Shown here one piece after another: positions 33,688 to 42,234 of a stretch of 64,000 nt of DNA. The notes under the pieces were generated by a model that was given only the letters and a program-made list of their open reading frames with translations, searched no databases and was not told the origin of the DNA. Numbering within the stretch: the first letter of the stretch is position 1; every line of letters starts with the position of its first letter. Both the position numbers and the translations under genes were made by a program. The stretch comes from Bacteroidota bacterium (GTDB lineage Bacteria > Bacteroidota > Bacteroidia > Chitinophagales > Saprospiraceae): the NCBI GenBank assembly GCA_003045895.1, contig PZPC01000002.1:1-64000 (forward strand), read 5' to 3'.

Positions 33688-36348
33688 ATGAAAGTAGTCA
33701 ACTATCTACTACTCCTATGCCTATTCCCTATCCTTTCCTTCGGGCAAGGAATCGTAAGCGAACGGGTACAAAAGGCCGAGACCAAAATGGCTAAGGCCGC
33801 TTATTCGCTCGTAAGCGCAACCGGCCAAAGCCTGAAAGATGCAGGTATCCCGGAAGACGTGCTCGCTGAAGGCATAATGGTCAATTTGAACCAGGCGGCT
33901 ATCCGGGAACTGCAAAATACCCGGCCGGAATTACTGGAACTTCGCTTCCCCCTGCCGGGCCTGGGCGAAACCAGCGTAACCCTGATCCCGAATAAGGTGT
34001 TGACCGACGACTTCATCCTGCGCACCAGCGACGGCCGAATACGCGATTACCAACCTGGTTTATACTACTATGGCACGGTGACCAACGACCCGCATACCCT
34101 GGTAGCCATCAGCATCTTCGACCAGGAAATACACGGCTTGATCAGCACGGACCGCGGCACTTTTGTCATCGGCAAACTGGAAGAACCAGGTAGCGAACAG
34201 CACCTCATCTACAACGACCGCGATTACAAGCTGGCCTTCGACCTGGACTGCGGCACCGCAGACGACGGCGTAGGCTACAAGCCCAGCGAGCTCACTTATG
34301 ACGATACCAAGGCCGTGGGTGACTGTGTCCGGGTGTACATTGAAATAGACGACGATATTGTGACGCAAAAAGGGGGCGCAACGAATGCCACCAATTACAT
34401 CACCGGTCTGTTCAACGAAGTGATTACGCTGTACGCCAATGATGCCCTGGGTATGGTCGTCTCTGAAATTAAGGCCTGGAATACGCCAGCTCCTTATTCC
34501 GGAAGTTCTTCCAGCGCCATGCTCAGTTCTTACCAGGCCAATACCGGGGCCTTCAACGGAGACCTTAGCCATTTGGTATCCTACCAGGCCAGTGGTGGCA
34601 TCGCCGCCGGTTTTGCGGGTATCTGTGCCGCCAACCCCGACAACTCCAAGTGTTTTAGCAGCATTGATGCGTCTTATGCCAGTGTGCCAACCTATTCCTG
34701 GTCTGTCATGGTGTCTACCCACGAGATGGGGCACCTCATCGGCTCGCGCCACACGCACGCCTGTGTCTGGAACGGCAACAACACAGCCATTGATGGTTGT
34801 TCTGGTAGTACAGAAGGCAGCTGCGCTTTACCCGGTTATCCTTCCGGAGGGGGTACGATTATGAGTTATTGCCACCTCCAGAGTGTGGGCATTAACCTCA
34901 ACAATGGCTTTGGCCCGCAGCCACGGGCTGTGATTTTGAACAGCGTCAGTAATGGGACCTGCCTTTCTGCTTGTGGCGGCGGCGGTGGCCCTACCTGTTT
35001 CGACGGTGTCCAGAACGGGGATGAAACCGGCGTAGACTGTGGCGGCTCCAGCTGTGCAGCTTGCCCTACTCCTTGTACCGACAACGTAGTGACCATATCC
35101 ATCACCCTCGACAACTACCCCGAAGAAACGAGCTGGACCCTCCGCAATTCCAGCAATGTGGTGGTGGCTTCCGGCGGCACCTACGGCGCGCAGCCCGATG
35201 GGTCGACCGTAGTGGTGACGGAGTGCCTGTTAAATGGCTGTTATGACTTCACCATCTCCGATTCGTACGGCGACGGCATCTGCTGTACCTACGGCAGTGG
35301 CAGCTATACCGTTTCTGCGGGTGGCAGCACCGTAGCCAGTGGCGGATCCTTCACCAGCAGCGAAACCACGAATTTCTGCGTAGGCGGCAGTGCCCCTGTT
35401 CCCGGCTGTACGGATCCGAGTGCCCACAATTACAATCCTGCGGCAACCGTGGATGATGGCAGTTGTGTAACCTGTTCGGACGGTGTGCAGAATGGCGACG
35501 AAACGGGTGTAGACTGTGGCGGATCCTTGTGCGACGCTTGCCCAACGGGTGGTGGCTCCACGCTCCTGCTCGGTTCCTACTTCGAAACCGGCTGGGACGG
35601 CTGGGCCGACGGCGGTAGCGATTGTGCACGCTACGGGGGCTCGCGTTCCTGGGAAGGAACCTACTCTATCCAAATTCGCGACAATTCCGGTACGGCATCT
35701 TCCATGACCTCGCCGACGCTTAACTTAAGCGGCTACAGCAGCATGGAGGTGACCTTCTTTTTCTACGCCAACAGCATGGAAAATGGCGAAGATTTCTGGG
35801 TGCGCTACTACAATGGTTCCACCTGGACAACGGTGGCCACCTATGCCAGGCCTAGCTTTAATAACAATACCTTCTACACGGCCACGGTGACCCTAACCAG
35901 CGCGCAGGTGAACTTCGCCTCCAACGCCCAGATTAGGTTCCAATGTGATGCCAGTGACAATAGCGACCAGATTTACATTGATCAGGTCACAGTCACCGCA
36001 TTTTCTGGTGCGCTGGTGGAGGACGGCCCCGTGCTGACGACCGTCACGCCACTGGGTGAACGGGAACCAGGTGCCCCCCTTGCGCAAGGCCTCCTGCAGC
36101 AGGGTGTGGAAGCGCCCGCAGGCCAGGTGCTCCTGTTCCCGAATCCGGTAACGGATGTGCTCCAGGTTCGCGCCGATGGCGAAATGCAGTCGATCCGCCT
36201 AATGTCTGCTACGGGGCAGGTGCTGCGGCAGGTCAAGCTGGCCAGCGAACAAGCTGCCCTCAACCTTTCTGAGCTCACCCCCGGCATGTATTACCTCCTC
36301 ATCGAAGTGAACGGAGAGATGCAACCGCAGCGGTTTGTGAAGCATTAA
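33688..36348 (+). CDS. Secreted metzincin-type metalloprotease with T9SS sorting domain, paralog of 29763..32357
   Basis: STHEMGHLIGSRHTHAC; CFDGVQNGDETGVDCGGSSCAACP; extra CTDPSAHNYNPAATVDDGSC; C-term ...GMYYLLIEVNGEMQPQRFVKH. Confidence 0.92.
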   Translation: MKVVNYLLLLCLFPILSFGQGIVSERVQKAETKMAKAAYSLVSATGQSLKDAGIPEDVLAEGIMVNLNQAAIRELQNTRPELLELRFPLPGLGETSVTLIPNKVLTDDFILRTSDGRIRDYQPGLYYYGTVTNDPHTLVAISIFDQEIHGLISTDRGTFVIGKLEEPGSEQHLIYNDRDYKLAFDLDCGTADDGVGYKPSELTYDDTKAVGDCVRVYIEIDDDIVTQKGGATNATNYITGLFNEVITLYANDALGMVVSEIKAWNTPAPYSGSSSSAMLSSYQANTGAFNGDLSHLVSYQASGGIAAGFAGICAANPDNSKCFSSIDASYASVPTYSWSVMVSTHEMGHLIGSRHTHACVWNGNNTAIDGCSGSTEGSCALPGYPSGGGTIMSYCHLQSVGINLNNGFGPQPRAVILNSVSNGTCLSACGGGGGPTCFDGVQNGDETGVDCGGSSCAACPTPCTDNVVTISITLDNYPEETSWTLRNSSNVVVASGGTYGAQPDGSTVVVTECLLNGCYDFTISDSYGDGICCTYGSGSYTVSAGGSTVASGGSFTSSETTNFCVGGSAPVPGCTDPSAHNYNPAATVDDGSCVTCSDGVQNGDETGVDCGGSLCDACPTGGGSTLLLGSYFETGWDGWADGGSDCARYGGSRSWEGTYSIQIRDNSGTASSMTSPTLNLSGYSSMEVTFFFYANSMENGEDFWVRYYNGSTWTTVATYARPSFNNNTFYTATVTLTSAQVNFASNAQIRFQCDASDNSDQIYIDQVTVTAFSGALVEDGPVLTTVTPLGEREPGAPLAQGLLQQGVEAPAGQVLLFPNPVTDVLQVRADGEMQSIRLMSATGQVLRQVKLASEQAALNLSELTPGMYYLLIEVNGEMQPQRFVKH

Positions 36349-36370
36349 GTATTTTTTAAATAAAAATTGA

Positions 36371-36405
36371 AGAGGGCCTCCCGGATTATCCGGGGGGCCC
36401 TTTGT
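36371..36405. terminator. Intrinsic terminator downstream of second protease
   Basis: agagggcctcccgg-atta-tccggggggccctttgtttt hairpin plus T-rich tail. Confidence 0.8.
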
Positions 36406-36504
36406 TTTGCTAAAGTTTAAAAACAGGTGAATCCCTTGTGTAGACCTCCGAGGTTAATCCTGTTTAAGAGTATTTAGGAGGCAACTTTGCTTTCTCCTTC
36501 AAGT

Positions 36505-36546
36505 GTAAACCTCGGAGGTCAAAGGGCACTGTCCTCCGAGGTTTAC
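36505..36546. repeat. Inverted repeat, perfect 14-bp arms (GTAAACCTCGGAGG / CCTCCGAGGTTTAC)
   Basis: Direct reading; a third related half-site CCTCCGAGGTT at 36445..36455. Confidence 0.85.
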
Positions 36547-36736
36547 CCACTCCGCAAAACCATAGCTTCCTTTTCTGCTCTCCGATTAATGGTTCTAACC
36601 TCGGGGGTCTGCCTATCGCTGCTGAGAACCTGCCACCACAGCCCACCGAACCAATAACCTGGCGGAGCAGAGCACAGCGGTGGCGAAATATCATCCGCTA
36701 AAATGAACCTATTTTTTAATCTAAAACGTTATATTT

Positions 36737-37054
36737 ATGATTGTAAAACAAATGCTTATGAGTGCGGTAGAAATACGTACTGAAATTGACCAGCTACTTA
36801 ACAAAATCCAAAGCAATAATGAGTCATTTTTAAAAGTGGTACACTCCATGTTAACGACTTATGTACAGGAACAAGATCCTGTTATTGGTTACAACGCGGC
36901 GGGGAAACCAATGTATGCGAGTGTGGCTAAGGAAGAATTCAAAGCTCGTCACGAAGCAGTTGATCGTGGAGAATTTATCACTCTGGAAGAATTAAAAAAA
37001 GAATCTGAGACATGGCTTCAGAAAACCCCGCTGTGCAATAGGCAATCGCTTTGA
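36737..37054 (+). CDS. Antitoxin-like protein of a RelE/ParE-type TA system (3' end altered)
   Basis: VIGYNAAGKPMYASVAKEEFKARHEAVDRGEFITLEELKKESETWLQ; C-terminus differs from duplicated fragment at 39099. Confidence 0.6.
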   Translation: MIVKQMLMSAVEIRTEIDQLLNKIQSNNESFLKVVHSMLTTYVQEQDPVIGYNAAGKPMYASVAKEEFKARHEAVDRGEFITLEELKKESETWLQKTPLCNRQSL

Positions 37055-37146
37055 ATCTTACGGATTGGATGCACTCTTCCGCTGTTTTGATTGAAATGAA
37101 GGTTGGCCCGGCGGTTTGCGACTGGCCGTGGAAAAATATTACCCGC

Positions 37147-37170
37147 TATTCGTAGACTAGTCTACGAATA
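37147..37170. repeat. 24-bp perfect palindrome TATTCGTAGACT|AGTCTACGAATA
   Basis: Direct reading. Confidence 0.9.
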
Positions 37171-37542
37171 AATATCGACAGCAGTCTGTGACTGCGGAGC
37201 TGGCTGGCTACCTCGCTGTTTGCAGCCTGCGGCTACAACCCCCTATCCCCGTGCAGCTGTGCTGCAAAAGCTACGATACCGTATTCTGCGGCCTCCTGGC
37301 CGGAATTATTCCATTGCCGGGCGGGTAAGAAATGTCATAAGTCCTCCTTTGATATTTAATCAAATTCGTCCAGGTAGCGGTATGTTACTGCGGCCGGGAG
37401 GCCGCCTGATACTTCATCGTAGGCTGGAGCCAACGACGATTTTGACAGCCCCTTTTCAAGGAGCACTCCGAAAAAACAATTACATTTAAAGATTATTTTC
37501 TGTCTTGACAAATCGATCAGGACAATTACTTTAAAAACGCGT

Positions 37543-38928
37543 ATGTTCTCCAACAACAACCGCTCCATCACCTACCTGGGACTCTTCTTCTTCTCTACCC
37601 TCCTGGCCCTATCCTTATATTTTTGGCAAGAGCGGGTCATCATGGTCGATGCCGCCTTCCAGATTTTTTGCGTCATTATGCAGCAAACGCTGGCGATCCA
37701 GGTCGAGCGGTTCAGTGCGGCCATTGTGCAGTTTGTGCCCTTGCTGATGGTAAAAAACAACGTGCCCCTACCCACCATCCTGATGACCTACTCGGCGGCT
37801 TTTGTGGTCTATCCCATGCTGGCTTTTGTGCTGCTCGTGGCGTGGGTGCGCAACCACCGGATGGGGCTGGCGTTAATCCTCTTTTTCGGCCTGTTGCAGG
37901 TACATACCTTCTACTGGATTCAGTCAGAGTTGATCCAGGGGTGTGTGTTTTCCCTCTTTCTTTTGGGGCTTTACAGCCAATGGCCACGGCCAAAGTTCGG
38001 GGGGGGGGTAGCTTATGCGCTGCTGGTAGTGGTGGTGGTTTATGCGCATCCGTTGGCCGTGGCGGCATTGCTGTTCGGTTTGGAGTATTTATACCTGGAC
38101 GATGCGCGCTACCGAAAAGCGCCCTGCTGGTATATGCTCGCTTTTATCGTGGTGGTGCTGGGGTACAAATATTTTTTGGCGCCCCTCGGTGATTACGACC
38201 AAACGGCCATCGCCAAAGCCAATGGGCTCGGCAATAAGTTGCTCCATTTTTTTGAACTCCAAAGTGTCGAGTCTTTTTTCTCCCGGCTAATCAGTACCTA
38301 TTATCTGTTGTTGCCTGCGGTGGTGGCCCTTATGTATCTTTTTGTGCGCGAAAGGCTGTGGTTGAAGCTGGCCTGGACCATGACCGCCATTGTCAGTTGG
38401 CTGGTCCTCATCTTAACGACCCACGAATGGGGGGCCGAACAGCTCTACATCGAGAGTTTTTACCTCATGCTGGGCGTTTTTGTGGGTATTCCACTGGCGT
38501 GGGACGGTTGGCCCCGGTTGCCCAAATGGTGGTTGGGGCCGTTGCTGCTGGTCGTCGTTATGAGCGTACGCGTAGGCCAGATTTGGGAAGCCCGCAGCAC
38601 TTACGTGAAACGCCTGGAGTGGAACCAGGCCATGCTGGCGAAGATGGAGCAATACCCCGAGCAACGTTTTTATATTTGGCAAAAAGATGTCCCGATGAAT
38701 TTGTTGCAATTTACCTGGGGCGCCGCTTTCGAAAGCATGCTATTAGCGGGTATTAAAGACCAAGACCATCCCAAAACCTTATTCATCATGGACGCCGGAG
38801 ACAAAGACCCCGGCTATCTCATTCAATTGCAAGACGTGGTTCCCACTAAGATGGGATTTTTTGAATACGCAAAGCTGCAGCCGTATTTCCCTTTTCACGA
38901 CAATACGCCGCTTCGGCTTTTGGAGTAG
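37543..38928 (+). CDS. Polytopic membrane protein, glycosyltransferase (GT39-like)-type hypothetical
   Basis: Around ten hydrophobic segments over 461 aa with soluble C-terminus; no decisive signature. Confidence 0.6.
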   Translation: MFSNNNRSITYLGLFFFSTLLALSLYFWQERVIMVDAAFQIFCVIMQQTLAIQVERFSAAIVQFVPLLMVKNNVPLPTILMTYSAAFVVYPMLAFVLLVAWVRNHRMGLALILFFGLLQVHTFYWIQSELIQGCVFSLFLLGLYSQWPRPKFGGGVAYALLVVVVVYAHPLAVAALLFGLEYLYLDDARYRKAPCWYMLAFIVVVLGYKYFLAPLGDYDQTAIAKANGLGNKLLHFFELQSVESFFSRLISTYYLLLPAVVALMYLFVRERLWLKLAWTMTAIVSWLVLILTTHEWGAEQLYIESFYLMLGVFVGIPLAWDGWPRLPKWWLGPLLLVVVMSVRVGQIWEARSTYVKRLEWNQAMLAKMEQYPEQRFYIWQKDVPMNLLQFTWGAAFESMLLAGIKDQDHPKTLFIMDAGDKDPGYLIQLQDVVPTKMGFFEYAKLQPYFPFHDNTPLRLLE

Positions 38929-39098
38929 TAGGCATTGAAAACGTTTGATGACCCCTGCTCGTGAGGGTCTGTGACCTGCAACGCAATGTCTGCAAGTTTT
39001 GCAACTTGGGTATACTACAAAACCCCGCTGCACCTAGTCTGTCCTAGCCGCTATTCGTAAATTGCATCTACAAATCCGTACAGATCAGCAGTTTACTA

Positions 39099-39306
39099 GA
39101 ATTTATCTCACTGGAAGAATTAAAAAAAGAATCTGAGACATGGCTTCAGACAACCCCACCTATTTTATCGTTGTGTGTTGGTATTAAAAGGTAAATACCG
39201 AATCATTTATACTATTGTTGAAACCAAGACAGAAGTCCGGGTGATCGACATCAATCGCAGTAGCCGAGGACCGGAATATATGGAACAAGTCAAGAAAAGG
39301 CGTTAA
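39099..39306 (+). pseudogene. TA locus remnant: antitoxin C-terminal fragment plus internally deleted RelE/ParE-family toxin fragment
   Basis: gaatttatctcactggaagaattaaaaaaagaatctgagacatggcttcaga matches 36971..37022; then KGKYRIIYTIVETKTEVRVIDINRSSRGPEYMEQVKKRR* in another frame. Confidence 0.7.
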
Positions 39307-39373
39307 GCGGCGGTAGCCTACGCTTGCTCACTAAAGCGGTGTTCGGCGCAGCTTCTGATTTATCAATCGCCCC

Positions 39374-40246
39374 TTAACTCGTCACCGAACAAATCCCCAC
39401 CCCCTCGGCCAGCGCCGCCAACTTATCGTCGTAGGTGGGAATAAATTCCTGACCCAGGTAGCCCGTGTAGCCGGTTGCGGCGATGGCCCTGACTACCGCC
39501 GGGTAGTTAATTTCCTGGCTGGCGTTGATCTCGTGGCGCCCTGGTACCCCGCCCGTATGGTAGTGTGCCAGGTGGGTGTGGTGCGTTTGAATGGTGCGGA
39601 TGAGGTCGCCTTCCATGATCTGCATGTGATAAATATCGTAGAGCAACCGGAAATGCGGCGAGCCGATTTTATTCACCAGCGCGACCCCCCATTCGGTGTG
39701 GTCGGCCATGTAGTCGCGGTGATCGACTTTGCTGTTGAGGAGTTCCATAATGAGGGTCACCCCGGCGCTTTCGGCGATGCGCACCAGGGGTTCCAGTCCG
39801 CGGGCGCAATTTTCCAGTCCTTTGTCATCGCGCATCCCCCGGCGGTTGCCGCTGAAGCAGATGACGTTTGGGATGCTGGCGTCGGCGGCCTGGCGGATGA
39901 GTGCCGGGTACTGTGCTTGCAGGCGGGCGTGTTGCTGGCGGTCGTTGAACCCGTCGGGTATGCGGATAAAATCGGCGGTAGCCACCGCGCAGCCCAGGCC
40001 CGCTTTCAGGACGATGGGCCACTCGTCGGGCTTGAGCAGTTCGATGCTCTGCAGGCCGATATCCTGGCCGCGTTCGCAAAGTTCTTCCAGCGGAATACCC
40101 TGGTAGCACCACCGGCAAGCCGAATGCCGGAAGGGTTGTTCGGAAGCAAGCGGCAGGGCAGCCTCGGTAGCCCACACGGCGTGGCCGAGGGCGAGGGCAC
40201 CCGCACTGAGCAGGGAGCCCCGGAGGAGTTGGCGGCGGTTCATCAT
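39374..40246 (-). CDS. Hydroxypyruvate isomerase-like TIM-barrel protein with Tat-type signal
   Basis: MNRRQLLRGSLLSAGALALG; MELLNSKVDHRDYMADH; LLYDIYHMQIMEGDL; YHTGGVPGRHEI. Confidence 0.85.
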   Translation of the reverse strand: MMNRRQLLRGSLLSAGALALGHAVWATEAALPLASEQPFRHSACRWCYQGIPLEELCERGQDIGLQSIELLKPDEWPIVLKAGLGCAVATADFIRIPDGFNDRQQHARLQAQYPALIRQAADASIPNVICFSGNRRGMRDDKGLENCARGLEPLVRIAESAGVTLIMELLNSKVDHRDYMADHTEWGVALVNKIGSPHFRLLYDIYHMQIMEGDLIRTIQTHHTHLAHYHTGGVPGRHEINASQEINYPAVVRAIAATGYTGYLGQEFIPTYDDKLAALAEGVGICSVTS

Positions 40247-40380
40247 CTTTCAAAGATAAAAGAAATTTGGTTTACAGAGGGTGTCTCTACAGGCGAAGAA
40301 GGGAAGGATTCGAAGTCGGAAGTAAAGGCCGTGCAAAGGTGGGAAAGTGTAAACACTCTCGTCGGACTATTGACGGTCAA

Positions 40381-40432
40381 AAGTCTTCCTTTGGAGGAGG
40401 TGGCACGCCCGGGCGTGCCGGAGGAGGAAAGA
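40381..40432. repeat. Interspersed palindromic repeat, copy 1
   Basis: aagtcttcctttggaggaggtggcacgcccgggcgtgccggaggaggaaaga; contains perfect 18-bp palindrome GGCACGCCCGGGCGTGCC. Confidence 0.85.
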
Positions 40433-40488
40433 ATCCCGACACTGATTTTTTTTTCCGACCTTGTGGGCCAACCAACCCCCAACCTGTT

Positions 40489-41304
40489 ATGCAGCTTTTC
40501 TTGCTCGCCATAGAATGGACCGCTTCTCCGGAGATCGTACAAATTGGCCCCCTCAGCTTGCGCTGGTACGGATTGCTCTTCGCCCTCGGCTTTTTGCTGG
40601 GCTTGTTTATGGTCCGGCGCATGTTCCTGGCCGAGAAGGCGCCGGAAGAATGGCTCGACAAATGTTTCATGTACATGGTGATCGGCACCATCATCGGTGC
40701 GCGGTTGGGACACGTTTTTTTCTACGACTGGGGTTACTACAGCCAGCACCTGGGCGAAATCCCGCAGATTTGGAAAGGCGGCCTCGCCAGCCACGGTGGC
40801 GCCATCGGGATCATCATCGCCCTGTGGTTTTTTTCCCGCAACGTCTCGAAGAAGCCCCTCTTATGGATCCTCGACAAGGTAGTGGTCCCGACGGCGCTGG
40901 CAGCCTGCTTCATTCGGCTGGGTAACCTGATGAACTCCGAAATCCTGGGCAAACCCACGGGCAACGACAGCGGTTTCATCTTCAAGCTCGTCGACGACGT
41001 GCCCCGCCATCCGGCGCAGCTGTATGAATCGGTAGCCTACCTCCTCCTTTTTGGCCTGCTCTATTACACTTACTGGTATACCGATAAGGTTAAAAAACAA
41101 GGCTACATCTTTGGTATGTTCCTGGTCTTTGCCTTCGTTGCCCGCATGATTATCGAAAACTTCAAAGCCAGCCAGGGTGGGTTTGAGACGGCTTTCGGCA
41201 ATGTCCTGAGCACCGGTCAATTGCTGAGTATCCCCTTCCTGATCGCCGGTTTGTATTTCATGTTCCGGCCCGATCCGAAGGCCAGCAAAGCACCTTCCGC
41301 TTAA
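40489..41304 (+). CDS. lgt: Prolipoprotein diacylglyceryl transferase
   Basis: LSLRWYGLLFALGFLLG, GTIIGARLGHVFFYDW, GGLASHGGAIG, RLGNLMNSEILGKPT, RHPAQLYES. Confidence 0.95.
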   Translation: MQLFLLAIEWTASPEIVQIGPLSLRWYGLLFALGFLLGLFMVRRMFLAEKAPEEWLDKCFMYMVIGTIIGARLGHVFFYDWGYYSQHLGEIPQIWKGGLASHGGAIGIIIALWFFSRNVSKKPLLWILDKVVVPTALAACFIRLGNLMNSEILGKPTGNDSGFIFKLVDDVPRHPAQLYESVAYLLLFGLLYYTYWYTDKVKKQGYIFGMFLVFAFVARMIIENFKASQGGFETAFGNVLSTGQLLSIPFLIAGLYFMFRPDPKASKAPSA

Positions 41305-41383
41305 ATATGTCTTGAGCAGGACGCTTGCCCCGGAGAATAGTTGCTATAATTGTGCGCTATTTCCCTTTGTTATGCACAATGCT

Positions 41384-42067
41384 ATGACTACGGCTATTCT
41401 GTTTTTCAGTCGCACGCCCGCTGCGGAGGCGCGCCGTAAAACCCTTGCGCCCCAGCGCAACGAGGCCGTCGTGGAAACCTTGATCCAGCATACCGTCAGC
41501 CGGGCCGAAAAAACCGGTCTCCCTGTATACCACTGCTTTACCCCCGACCAGGCAGGAGCAACCTTTGGGGAACGGCTGGCCAACGCCATGGAAGCCGTCT
41601 ACGCCCAGGGGCACGAAGCGCTCATTGTCATCGGCAACGACAGCCCGGGGCTCACGACCAGTGACCTCCTTCTGGCAGCACAAACCTTACGAAACGGCCA
41701 ACTGGTGCTGGGGCCAGCACGCGATGGAGGGGTCTACCTCATCGGGATGACCGCAGCAGCCTACCGCCGCGAAGCATTTATCAACCTCGCTTGGGAAACA
41801 CCGCAGTTGCAAGCCGCTTTCCGAAATTATTTGCGCACGGCACAAGTGGCCGCTCGTTTTCTTATTCCCCGGATAGATATTGACAGCGCCACCGACCTGC
41901 AGCGGTTTCTCAACTGTTTATCGCCGGGTAATTCCCTGAAAAAGCAGCTCGAACGGATTATGCTGACGCCGTATCGCGCCTTAATTTTTCCTCCCGTAAC
42001 GCCCCAACCCACCCAGGGTGTCCTGGCGTGCCCTTTCTTGCGGGGACCACCGGTCAGCTTCTGCTGA
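41384..42067 (+). CDS. DUF2064 / TIGR04282-type glycosyltransferase A superfamily protein
   Basis: ALIVIGNDSPGLTTSDLLLAAQTL...LVLGPARDGGVYLIGM. Confidence 0.8.
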   Translation: MTTAILFFSRTPAAEARRKTLAPQRNEAVVETLIQHTVSRAEKTGLPVYHCFTPDQAGATFGERLANAMEAVYAQGHEALIVIGNDSPGLTTSDLLLAAQTLRNGQLVLGPARDGGVYLIGMTAAAYRREAFINLAWETPQLQAAFRNYLRTAQVAARFLIPRIDIDSATDLQRFLNCLSPGNSLKKQLERIMLTPYRALIFPPVTPQPTQGVLACPFLRGPPVSFC

Positions 42068-42234
42068 TTTTTTCAACTGGTTAACGCAACCCCATCCTGC
42101 CCAACCGCGGCGCGAGGATAAACCTGGTGTTTATCCACCATCGTACGTCGGCAATTGGCGGCTGTTTTCCCGTAATCCCCCCATGGCAAAAGTTCGCTTT
42201 TGCCCATTATTCTGTTTATCTTATCAATACCTTC

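Noticed and set aside
31066-35550. Repeated tggcggctccagctg-type strings in the proteases as mobile repeats
   Set aside because: They encode the repeated Cys-rich DGVQNGxETGVDCGGSxCxxCP module; explained by protein domain repetition.
37220-37489. 89-aa ORF in the region after the antitoxin
   Set aside because: No protein-like features; region is hairpin-rich intergenic sequence (e.g. GCGGCC-ggga-GGCCGC near 37390).
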